Origin: an uncultured Clostridium sp.
Lineage (GTDB): Bacteria; Bacillota; Clostridia; Clostridiales; Clostridiaceae
Length of the DNA stretch: 45,516 bases
NCBI RefSeq assembly: GCF_934754915.1
Contig: NZ_CAKVKB010000016.1
Location: 1-45,516 of the forward strand
Direction of reading: 5' to 3'
In this document: positions 1 through 7,481 of the stretch, one piece after another
Layout: every line of letters begins with the position of its first letter
Numbering within the stretch: the stretch's first letter is position 1
The notes under the pieces: generated by a model
Told to the model about the DNA's origin: nothing
Seen by the model: only the letters and a program-made list of their open reading frames with translations
The model's database searches: none
Made by a program: the position numbers and the translations under genes

Positions 1-2393
1 TCTTGTTCATAAATCTTTCTATCATAGTATGAACTTAAGAACTTAGCTGCATCATCTCTTGAGAATCCAAATGTCATTTGAGTTAAATCATTTGTACCAA
101 ATGAGAAGAATTCAGCTTCTTTTGCTATTTCATCAGCTGTTAAAGCTGCTCTTGGTATTTCTATCATAGTACCAATTTTATATTTTAAATCTGCATTTTT
201 TTCAGCAATAACAGCATCTGCAGTCTTAACTATAACATCTTTAACATATTTTAATTCCTTTATTTCACCAACTAATGGAACCATAATTTCAGGTATTATA
301 TTGTATCCTTTTTCTTTATTAACTTCAATTGCTGCTTCAATTATAGCTCTAGCCTGCATTTCTGCAATTTCTGGATAAGTTACTGCAAGACGGCATCCTC
401 TATGACCCATCATAGGATTAAATTCATGCAATTCAGCTACAGTAGCTTTTAATTCTTCAAAAGTTATTCCCATTTCTTTAGCTAATGCTTCAATATCTTC
501 ATCAGCACTTGGTAAAAATTCATGTAATGGTGGATCTAACAATCTAATTGTTACAGGTTTACCCTCAAGTGCTTCATAGATTCCTTTAAAATCTGATTTC
601 TGCATTGGTAATATCTTAGCTAAAGCAGTTTTTCTTTGTTCTACATCTTTAGCAGTAATCATTTGTCTTACAGCCATAATTCTATCTTCAGCAAAGAACA
701 TATGCTCAGTTCTACATAAACCAACACCTTCAGCTCCAAATTCAACTGCTTGTTTAGCATCTCTTGGAGTATCTGCATTAGTTCTAACCTGTAACTTTCT
801 TATCTCATCAGCCCATGCCATAAATGTTGCAAAGTGACCTGTAATTTCTGGAGATACAGTCTTTATTTTTTCTCCATATACATTACCAGTAGTACCATCT
901 AATGAAATATAATCATTGTCTGTATAAACTTTTCCATCAACTTCAACAGTCTTTTTCTTTTCATCTACTTTTAAAGCTCCACATCCTGCTACACAACAAG
1001 CTCCCATACCTCTTGCTACAACAGCTGCATGAGAAGTCATTCCTCCTCTTACAGTTAATATACCCTTAGCAGCTATCATACCTTCAATATCTTCAGGTGA
1101 AGTTTCAAGTCTTACTAAAACTACATCTTCACCAAGAGCAGCTCTTTCTTTAGCTTCATCTGCAGTAAATGCAATTTTACCACATGCTGCTCCAGGAGAT
1201 GCTGGCAAACCTTTTGCAATTGGAGATGCATTCTTTAAATCTTCTGTATAGAATGCTGGATGTAATAATGTGTCCAATTGTTTTGGTTCTACCTTTAATA
1301 TTGCCTCTTCTTTAGTCAACATTCCTTCATCAACTAAATCAACAGCAATCTTTAATGCAGCTTGAGCTGTTCTCTTTCCATTTCTAGTCTGTAAGAAATA
1401 TAATTTTCCTTCTTCTATTGTTATTTCCATATCCTGCATATCTTTATAATGATTTTCTAATGTATTAATTATTCCAATTAATTCTTTATATATTTCAGGA
1501 TTTTGTTCTTCTAATTTTCCTATTGGCTGTGGTGTTCTTATACCTGCAACAACATCTTCACCTTGAGCATTCATTAAGTATTCACCAAAAATACCCTTTT
1601 CTCCAGTTGCAGGATTTCTAGAAAAGATAACACCTGTTCCAGAAGTTTCTCCTTTATTACCAAATACCATCTGTTGAACATTTACTGCTGTTCCCCATTC
1701 TCCTGGTATATCATTCAATCTTCTATATACAATTGCTCTTGGATTTTCCCATGATCTGAATACGGCTTTTATTGATTCAACCAATTGAATTTTAGGATCC
1801 TGTGGAAAATCTTCGCCCTTTTCCTTTTTATAAATTTCTTTAAATTGAACAACTAATTCTTTTAAGTCATCAGCTGTCAACTGAGTATCAAATTCTACTC
1901 CATTTTTCTCTTTCATTTCATCAATTTTGTTTTCAAACAGTCTCTTTTCTATACCCATAACTACATCAGAGAACATTTGAATAAATCTTCTATATGAATC
2001 ATATGCAAATCTAGGATTGTTAGTTAAACTAGCCATAGCTTCAACAGCTATATCGTTTAATCCTAAATTTAATATAGTGTCCATCATACCAGGCATTGAT
2101 ACTCTTGCACCAGATCTTACTGAAACTAATAGAGGATTTGTATTATCTCCGAATTTTTTACCTGTAATTTCTTCAAGCTTAGTCAAACTTGCATATACTT
2201 CATCTAGAATATCAGATGAAATTTCTTGACCATCTTCATGATATTTTGTACATGCTTCTGTTGAAACAGTAAATCCACTTGGAACTGGAATGCCTATATT
2301 AGTCATTTCAGCAAGATTTGCACCCTTCCCTCCAAGCAAATTTCTCATTGAAGCATTACCTTCACTAAAAAGATAAACGTATTTCTTTGTCAT
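1..2393 (-). CDS. ppdK: Pyruvate phosphate dikinase, C-terminus cut by window edge
   Basis: Interconverts pyruvate + ATP + Pi and PEP + AMP + PPi in the cytosol. The N-terminus carries the glycine-rich MRNLLGGKGANLAEM nucleotide-binding segment. The swivelling phosphohistidine motif GGMTSHAAVVARG follows, with its His codon at 1029-1031; this is residue 455, the same number as the catalytic His of the Clostridium symbiosum enzyme, so length and start agree with the 874-residue family. The frame stays open to base 1, ending in the PEP/pyruvate-binding domain just after FFSFGTNDLTQMTFGF. About 77 residues, including the catalytic Cys near 831, lie outside the window. The start has a clear GAGGGAG ribosome binding site. 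The HTH-CBS regulator gene lies immediately upstream on the same strand and may control it. Confidence 0.96.
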   Translation of the reverse strand, partial: MTKKYVYLFSEGNASMRNLLGGKGANLAEMTNIGIPVPSGFTVSTEACTKYHEDGQEISSDILDEVYASLTKLEEITGKKFGDNTNPLLVSVRSGARVSMPGMMDTILNLGLNDIAVEAMASLTNNPRFAYDSYRRFIQMFSDVVMGIEKRLFENKIDEMKEKNGVEFDTQLTADDLKELVVQFKEIYKKEKGEDFPQDPKIQLVESIKAVFRSWENPRAIVYRRLNDIPGEWGTAVNVQQMVFGNKGETSGTGVIFSRNPATGEKGIFGEYLMNAQGEDVVAGIRTPQPIGKLEEQNPEIYKELIGIINTLENHYKDMQDMEITIEEGKLYFLQTRNGKRTAQAALKIAVDLVDEGMLTKEEAILKVEPKQLDTLLHPAFYTEDLKNASPIAKGLPASPGAACGKIAFTADEAKERAALGEDVVLVRLETSPEDIEGMIAAKGILTVRGGMTSHAAVVARGMGACCVAGCGALKVDEKKKTVEVDGKVYTDNDYISLDGTTGNVYGEKIKTVSPEITGHFATFMAWADEIRKLQVRTNADTPRDAKQAVEFGAEGVGLCRTEHMFFAEDRIMAVRQMITAKDVEQRKTALAKILPMQKSDFKGIYEALEGKPVTIRLLDPPLHEFLPSADEDIEALAKEMGITFEELKATVAELHEFNPMMGHRGCRLAVTYPEIAEMQARAIIEAAIEVNKEKGYNIIPEIMVPLVGEIKELKYVKDVIVKTADAVIAEKNADLKYKIGTMIEIPRAALTADEIAKEAEFFSFGTNDLTQMTFGFSRDDAAKFLSSYYDRKIYEQ

Positions 2394-2444
2394 ATCAATA
2401 CTCCCTCTTTTCCTATAAATTTCTCAATAATATATATACTAACA

Positions 2445-2473
2445 AATCTTATATATAATTATAAAATTTGTAG
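2445..2473 (-). promoter_or_regulatory. Possible ppdK promoter
   Basis: Reading the minus strand, TTTAAT, 17 bases and a perfect TATAAT lie in the short gap between the CBS-domain gene and ppdK. The -35 element is poor (three of six matches), so this is a weak call. If real, ppdK can be transcribed separately from the regulator gene. Confidence 0.35.
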
Positions 2474-2507
2474 TTACCCTATTAAATAATTCCCAGATTC
2501 TTAATTT

Positions 2508-3146
2508 TTATTCTCCACTGCTTCCAAGTTTAACAAATAATTTTGTAATATTAGTCTTAGAAACCTTACCAATTATTTTAAAATGTTCTTTTCCTTCATT
2601 ATTTTCTATTTTCTCAACAATTGGTATACTATCAATTTCATGCTCTATAATCTTTTTAGCAAGATCATATGCATTATCATTTTTATTTGCACATATTATA
2701 TTGGGCATTCTAGTCATTATTACACCTACTGGAACCTTATGTATATCAGTTCCTCCTATGGATATTTTAAGAAAATCTTTCCTAGAAACAGCACCAGTTA
2801 ACACTCCATTATTTTCTATAAACAATGTACCTACATCATTTAAGAACAAGTATACGATTGCATCATATACCATTGTATCCTCGCTAACTGTAGTTGGTTT
2901 TGACATTATTTCTGATACCTTTATTTTACTTATATGTTGATAAACAAGTCCACTTGATGACTTGCCTTGATATACATAACCCACCTTAGGTCTAGCATCT
3001 AAAGTACCTATCATTGTAAGTACAGCTAAATCAGCTCTTAATGCTGCTCTTGTAACCCCTAACCTTTCAGCCAGTGCTTCACTAGTTATTGGCTGATTTT
3101 CTTTTACTAAATTTATTATCTCTTCCTGTCTAGGTGATAATTTCAA
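2508..3146 (-). CDS. CcpN-like HTH and tandem CBS transcriptional regulator
   Basis: A 212-residue protein. The N-terminal winged helix-turn-helix (about residues 1-60, beginning LKLSPRQEEIINLV) is followed by two CBS domains (about 75-205) that in this family sense an adenine nucleotide. It resembles Bacillus CcpN/YqzB, a repressor of gluconeogenic genes. Its position directly upstream of pyruvate phosphate dikinase suggests control of PEP synthesis; this is inference. I place the start at a TTG (3146) with an AAAGAGGG ribosome binding site. A longer frame to 3203 would begin at or before the transcription start predicted from the TATAAT at 3210-3215. Bacillus has a PPDK-regulatory kinase gene (yqfL) next to ccpN; none is present between this gene and ppdK. 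Confidence 0.85.
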   Translation of the reverse strand: MKLSPRQEEIINLVKENQPITSEALAERLGVTRAALRADLAVLTMIGTLDARPKVGYVYQGKSSSGLVYQHISKIKVSEIMSKPTTVSEDTMVYDAIVYLFLNDVGTLFIENNGVLTGAVSRKDFLKISIGGTDIHKVPVGVIMTRMPNIICANKNDNAYDLAKKIIEHEIDSIPIVEKIENNEGKEHFKIIGKVSKTNITKLFVKLGSSGE

Positions 3147-3209
3147 ATTTATCCCTCTTTCTATAAATACAAGAAATATTTGAATAATATTCATTAATAT
3201 CACACTTTT

Positions 3210-3215
3210 ATTATA
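3210..3215 (-). promoter_or_regulatory. -10 element for the HTH-CBS gene
   Basis: A perfect TATAAT on the minus strand, about 64 bases upstream of the preferred TTG start. No good -35 is visible at 17-18 bases. It argues against translation starting at 3203. Confidence 0.4.
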
Positions 3216-3332
3216 ACACGTATTTTTTCTTTTACTAGAGTGAATTTTCAGAAAACTCCAACAAATTTATCAAATATTTCCTGTATAATGTTTTTATCTT
3301 TTCTATATTATCTATTTCTATCCAAATCAAAT

Positions 3333-4028
3333 TTAATTTTCTTTAGAATCTTCATCAATTTTCTCTTCTTTAATTTCTTCTTTACAGTCATTTTTGTCTT
3401 CATCAAAATTTACTGTATAACTGTATACTGTTTCCCCTGCATCAAATTTACTGCTTTCAGCTGAATCTGTATCTTTTGATGACTTTACATCATTCTTTAC
3501 TTCATTTACTTTATTTTTAACTATATCAGCAAAATCAGAGGCTTTTTCCTTTACATCATTAGCCATTTTAGTGACATACTGATTAACAACTTCAACAGAA
3601 CCATCTTCTCTTGTTATTTCAATTGTAATTTGAGTTGCTATTGCTGCAATAAGTGTAGCAGCTAATATTGGTGGAATTATTATTCCTATTACACTTGCTG
3701 CTATTCCTGCATTTACTGGTATATCTAGCAGTTCTTCATCATTTTTCTTTATCTTTATTCTAGTTACATTTCCTTTTTCAATAAGATTTTTTATAAGATT
3801 TTTAATTTCTTCAATTGACATAGAATTAAATCCATTGCAGTCACAATTTGAATATTCCTTTTTAAAATCACTTTCTTCTTCAGCAGCATCATTTTGTTTT
3901 TTCTCTAAATATATTATTGCATCTAATATGTTTCCTTCTGAATATTCAAGAGCCTCTTTTGCCTCTGCATAAGAAACATTGCATCTTTCACGAACTTTAT
4001 CAACTTGTTCTAATGTTATATTTTCCAT
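3333..4028 (-). CDS. UBA/TS-N plus DUF4342-domain protein
   Basis: A 231-residue protein of unknown role. Residues 1-45 form a UBA/TS-N type three-helix domain (VRERCNVSYAEAKEALEYS, then GNILDAIIYLEKK), as in elongation factor Ts. Residues about 70-165 match my memory of DUF4342: a short helical part (IKNLIKNLIEKGNVTRIKIK), a Gly/Ala/Ile-rich hydrophobic stretch around 108-133 that could insert in or lie on a membrane, and a beta strand ending in EITREDGSVEV. The C-terminal 60 residues are highly charged and probably disordered. It starts 6 bases after recO ends, so it is likely the last gene of the era-recO transcript. Confidence 0.7.
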   Translation of the reverse strand: MENITLEQVDKVRERCNVSYAEAKEALEYSEGNILDAIIYLEKKQNDAAEEESDFKKEYSNCDCNGFNSMSIEEIKNLIKNLIEKGNVTRIKIKKNDEELLDIPVNAGIAASVIGIIIPPILAATLIAAIATQITIEITREDGSVEVVNQYVTKMANDVKEKASDFADIVKNKVNEVKNDVKSSKDTDSAESSKFDAGETVYSYTVNFDEDKNDCKEEIKEEKIDEDSKEN

Positions 4029-4034
4029 AAATAA

Positions 4035-4784
4035 TCACTCCTTAATAAATTTTAACATTTCTAAACTCTTAGGTTTTTTAGTGTAATTATTTGAAATAAA
4101 AAATGTTGTTACTTTCTCTATTTCTTTTTTTATTTCACTATTTAAATTCAATCTATATAACTTATCTACATTTGTTATCATCAAATATCGCAGTGCATTA
4201 TAAGTTCCCTTTGATACATAAATTCCATGCTCTTTAGGACATTCTTCGCACACTCCACCAAAAGATGATAGACTTATATAGTTTGAAACGCCTATTTTTT
4301 TCCCGCATATACAGCAGCTGTCTAATGTTAAATTATACCCTGTAGCTTTTAATAATTTTAATTCAAAATGCCTTATTAAAAGTTCATACTCCAGTGCATC
4401 TGTATTTAATAAATATAATGTTGTCACCAGATCTCTGAAAAGGCTTTTATTTGCTTCATTTTCTTCACAAGCAATATCAATAAGCTCACAAAGATACGAT
4501 GAATAAGTAAGCTTATTCAAATTGTTCAAAAGACTTTGAAATGAATTTATCATCTTGCCTTCTTGAAGAGTATATAAATTTTTTCCTTTATACACCATAT
4601 ATTCACCATAGCATAGAGGAAGAGTGATTGAAAAAAATCTACTCTTGCTTTTTTTAGCTCCCCTTACTATAGCTGTTATTTTCCCGAGATTTTCAGTATA
4701 AAGCCAAACCAGCTTATCATTCTCTCTATAATCTTGGGTTTTTATTATAACTGCCTTGGTTTCAAAAACTGACAGATTAATCAT
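4035..4784 (-). CDS. recO: DNA repair protein RecO
   Basis: Recombination mediator that helps load RecA on SSB-coated single strands and anneals complementary strands in the RecFOR pathway. It is 249 residues long, normal for the family. The N-terminal OB fold (TKAVIIKTQDYRENDKLVWL, then LGKITAIVRGAKKSKS) precedes an alpha-helical middle. A zinc-binding region follows near residues 157-185, with CCICGKK and a later CEECP providing the two Cys pairs. The gene starts 3 bases after the era stop, so the two are almost certainly co-transcribed. Confidence 0.95.
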   Translation of the reverse strand: MINLSVFETKAVIIKTQDYRENDKLVWLYTENLGKITAIVRGAKKSKSRFFSITLPLCYGEYMVYKGKNLYTLQEGKMINSFQSLLNNLNKLTYSSYLCELIDIACEENEANKSLFRDLVTTLYLLNTDALEYELLIRHFELKLLKATGYNLTLDSCCICGKKIGVSNYISLSSFGGVCEECPKEHGIYVSKGTYNALRYLMITNVDKLYRLNLNSEIKKEIEKVTTFFISNNYTKKPKSLEMLKFIKE

Positions 4785-4787
4785 CCC

Positions 4788-5678
4788 CTATTTGTTTTTC
4801 TTATATCCAAGTTCTTTTAGCAGATTCTGATTATCACGCCATTCTTTTCTAACCTTAACCCAAATTTTTATATTTACTTTTGCTCTTAGAAATTTTTCTA
4901 TTTCATATCTTGAAGTTTCTCCAATTTTCTTAAGGGTCTGACCATTTTTTCCAATGATTATACCTTTATGAGAATCCTTCTCACATATTAAATCCACTTC
5001 AATATGATAAGTTCCTCTTTCATTTTGCTTCATTTGAAGTATATCCACTGCAATTCCATGTGGAACTTCATCTCTTAATATTCTTAATGCTTTTTCTCTT
5101 ACTATTTCTGAAACAACAAATTTTTCCTGAACATCTGTTATCATATCATCAGGATAGTATTTAGGACCTTCAGGTATAGCCTTTTTCATTAGTTCAAGTA
5201 GAGTATCCACATTTTTTCCCTTTATAGCTGATATAGGTATTATTTCATTAAATTCAAATTCCTTAGAAAACATTTCCAAGGTCTTTGCAACTCTATCTTG
5301 TGTATTTTCATCAACCTTATTTAATACAAGAAATACAGGACATTTTTTATTTTTTAATGTTTCTAAAATGAATTTATCTCCTCTGCCTATTTCATCACAT
5401 GGATTAGTCAAAAATAAAACAAGATCAACATCTTTTGTCGATTCTTTTGCTGCATTCACCATAAATTCACCTAGTTTATGTTTAGGTTTATGTATTCCAG
5501 GTGTGTCAACAAACACCATTTGAAAATCGTCACCAGTTAATATTGTCTGTATATTGTTTCTAGTTGTTTGTGGTTTATTAGAAACTATAGATAACTTTTC
5601 TCCCATAATATAATTTAATAAAGTTGATTTTCCAACATTAGGTCTTCCCACAATTGTTACAAATCCAGATTTAAACAT
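4788..5678 (-). CDS. era: GTPase Era
   Basis: Ribosome-assembly GTPase that binds 16S rRNA near its 3' end. In 296 residues it shows G1 GRPNVGKST (11-19), G3 DTPGIHKPKHKLG, G4 NKVD and G5 SAIKG. A C-terminal KH domain carries the RNA-binding loop GIIIGKNGQTLKKIG. It has an AAGGAGG-type ribosome binding site. No cdd (cytidine deaminase) gene lies before it, although many Firmicutes keep cdd between dgkA and era. Instead there is a 511-bp non-coding gap with its own promoter. Confidence 0.97.
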   Translation of the reverse strand: MFKSGFVTIVGRPNVGKSTLLNYIMGEKLSIVSNKPQTTRNNIQTILTGDDFQMVFVDTPGIHKPKHKLGEFMVNAAKESTKDVDLVLFLTNPCDEIGRGDKFILETLKNKKCPVFLVLNKVDENTQDRVAKTLEMFSKEFEFNEIIPISAIKGKNVDTLLELMKKAIPEGPKYYPDDMITDVQEKFVVSEIVREKALRILRDEVPHGIAVDILQMKQNERGTYHIEVDLICEKDSHKGIIIGKNGQTLKKIGETSRYEIEKFLRAKVNIKIWVKVRKEWRDNQNLLKELGYKKNK

Positions 5679-6189
5679 TTTTCCTCCTTATTGCTTGATT
5701 TGCAAGCCTTTTATCGATAGTTTTATCTCATTATATTTACAAATTGCTTATTATACTCTAAATTATGTCCAGATTATATTAATATATATTCTAAGTTTAT
5801 TATTTACAACACTTTTTACTATTGCAGCTTGCTACAAATTTATTTAACACTTACTACACCAATATAAATATCCTTAAACTGTGCAGTAATTTAAAATTTA
5901 CAATATATTTTATACACTATTTAGAATATTTGTTAATAAAATGACATCTTATTTTTTACTTTCTTTATCTAATAGTATACTCTATTTATTTTCAATAGAC
6001 AATTATTTATAACATGCTTTTAACAAATTAAGCTATTTTTATCCACATAATAATATATAATTAACAATTAATGATGAGATATCTGCAGTATTTTTTAATA
6101 TTATATAATTTTATTATTATTAAATTACTTTTAGTGTATACAATATATCAATATATACTTTTCATATATACAATTTTCTTATAATCTTA
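5679..6189. other. 511-bp gap between dgkA and era, no gene seen
   Basis: Very AT-rich, with no open frame that has both a start and a ribosome binding site. It holds a good minus-strand promoter (5974-6002). A short stretch around 6061-6080 vaguely resembles the 72-bp dispersed repeat but is too diverged to call. No RNA gene or terminator was recognised. Confidence 0.6.
5974..6002 (-). promoter_or_regulatory. Sigma-A promoter for era-recO
   Basis: On the minus strand: TTGTCT, 17 bases, TATACT. Transcription would begin near 5967, giving an era leader of about 290 nucleotides. It separates era-recO from the dgkA gene upstream. Confidence 0.6.
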
Positions 6190-6891
6190 TCAAATCCTAA
6201 AAACTGTAAAAATGAATATAGTTAATAGCATTCCAAAAATAGCACCAACAACAACTTCTAGTACTGTATGAACTTCTGAATCAACTCTACTTTGAGCTGT
6301 TATAAGTGCTAAAATGAAACTTAACAAAATACACATGGGTTCTTCAGTTATAAGTGATATTGCTGTTGCTATAGAAAATGCAAGTGCACTATGACCACTA
6401 GGCATTCCTCCTTTTAATGGAGTTCCTTCACCAAAAATAGCTTTAACAATTATAGTTGCTATACACACAATTACAAGAGCAATAAATATTGTATATGGTT
6501 CTGAATTTTTAACTTTCTTTACAAGAGAGTATGACAAACTTGATAACTTATCCCAAAATATTATATATCCAACAACAACTGCATTTATCGCTGTTATAAG
6601 AACTGCTCCTGCTGCTGCATTTTTAGCTGTCTTTGCCAATGGATGATAATAATTAGTTGTCATATCTATAACTGCTTCAATGGCAGTATTCACTACCTCT
6701 GCACTTATTACCATAGAAATAGTAATTGCAAGTATCAAAAATTCATATTTTGTTATGTCAAATAAAAAACATGCTATCAATATTATAAGAGAGACACATA
6801 AATGTATTTTCATGTTGCGTTCAGTTCTCACTGTATCAATTATTCCATTTATTGCATTATTAAAACTATCCAGCACTTTTTTCATTTTCAT
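6190..6891 (-). CDS. dgkA: Undecaprenol/diacylglycerol kinase fused to PAP2-type phosphatase
   Basis: Membrane protein of 233 residues with two catalytic modules. Residues 1-115 are a DgkA-type lipid kinase with three hydrophobic helices and the active-site stretch AEVVNTAIEAVID (64-76); in Gram-positives this enzyme phosphorylates undecaprenol. Residues about 125-233 are a PAP2 acid phosphatase: PSGH at 164-167, then SR (201-202), His208 and Glu212. The usual K-x6-RP motif reads K150-x6-TP, and the last motif has Glu where soluble PAP2 enzymes have Asp. Kinase and phosphatase in one chain suggests interconversion of undecaprenol and its phosphate, the carrier for cell-wall precursors (inference). 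Ribosome binding site GGGGTG. Confidence 0.9.
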   Translation of the reverse strand: MKMKKVLDSFNNAINGIIDTVRTERNMKIHLCVSLIILIACFLFDITKYEFLILAITISMVISAEVVNTAIEAVIDMTTNYYHPLAKTAKNAAAGAVLITAINAVVVGYIIFWDKLSSLSYSLVKKVKNSEPYTIFIALVIVCIATIIVKAIFGEGTPLKGGMPSGHSALAFSIATAISLITEEPMCILLSFILALITAQSRVDSEVHTVLEVVVGAIFGMLLTIFIFTVFRI

Positions 6892-6919
6892 ATAATCACC
6901 CCAATACCACTATAATATA

Positions 6920-6966
6920 AAGCTGATAGTTTGTTTTTATCTATTTATTATGTCAACTATCAGCTT
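6920..6966 (-). terminator. Perfect 12-bp hairpin between ybeY and dgkA
   Basis: AAGCTGATAGTT (6920-6931) is the exact reverse complement of 6955-6966, with a 23-base loop. No uridine run follows on either strand, so it may be a processing or partial termination site rather than a full terminator. Confidence 0.45.
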
Positions 6967-6974
6967 GCTTAATT

Positions 6975-7481
6975 TTATACTTCTCTTGTTATATTCAATT
7001 TATTTAAAATTTCTTCTTCTCTTTTTCTCATAACAATCTTATCATTCTCTTCCATGTGATCATATCCTAAAAGATGCAAAATAGAATGAACCACTAAATA
7101 AGATGCTTCTCTTTCAAATGAATGATTAAATTCCCTGCTTTGCTCTAAGGCTTTTTCAAGAGAAAGAACTACATCTCCTAAAACAAGTTCATCTCCATCA
7201 AAATCACTTTGAGAAAATTTATAATTTTTATATATTTCTTTGAATACTTTTTTGTCTTCATAATCCAGCATAGGAAATGACAACACATCAGTTTCTCTAT
7301 CAATATTTCTTGTTTCATTATTTATCTCTCTTATTTCTTCATTATCTACAAACAATAGAGAAACTTCACATGGAACTTCAACTTCCTCTTCTTTTAATGC
7401 AAATTCTATAACATTTTTTAAATCATTTTCTAACTTATCATCTACTTTTATTTTTTCTTGTCTATTATCTACATATATCAT
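6975..7481 (-). CDS. ybeY: Endoribonuclease YbeY, rRNA maturation factor
   Basis: Single-strand endoribonuclease needed for 16S rRNA 3'-end maturation and ribosome quality control. It is 168 residues long. The zinc site H-x3-H-x5-H is complete (His132, His136, His142, in HSILHLLGYDH). The upstream family block TDVLSFPML (65-73) is present. Its first bases overlap the end of pgpH by 4 (ATGA), so the two are translationally coupled. Confidence 0.95.
   Translation of the reverse strand: MIYVDNRQEKIKVDDKLENDLKNVIEFALKEEEVEVPCEVSLLFVDNEEIREINNETRNIDRETDVLSFPMLDYEDKKVFKEIYKNYKFSQSDFDGDELVLGDVVLSLEKALEQSREFNHSFEREASYLVVHSILHLLGYDHMEENDKIVMRKREEEILNKLNITREV

Noticed and set aside
6061..6085. Seventh copy of the 72-bp repeat
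   Set aside because: Only a short TTAACAATTAATGATGAGAT match; too short and diverged in AT-rich DNA.
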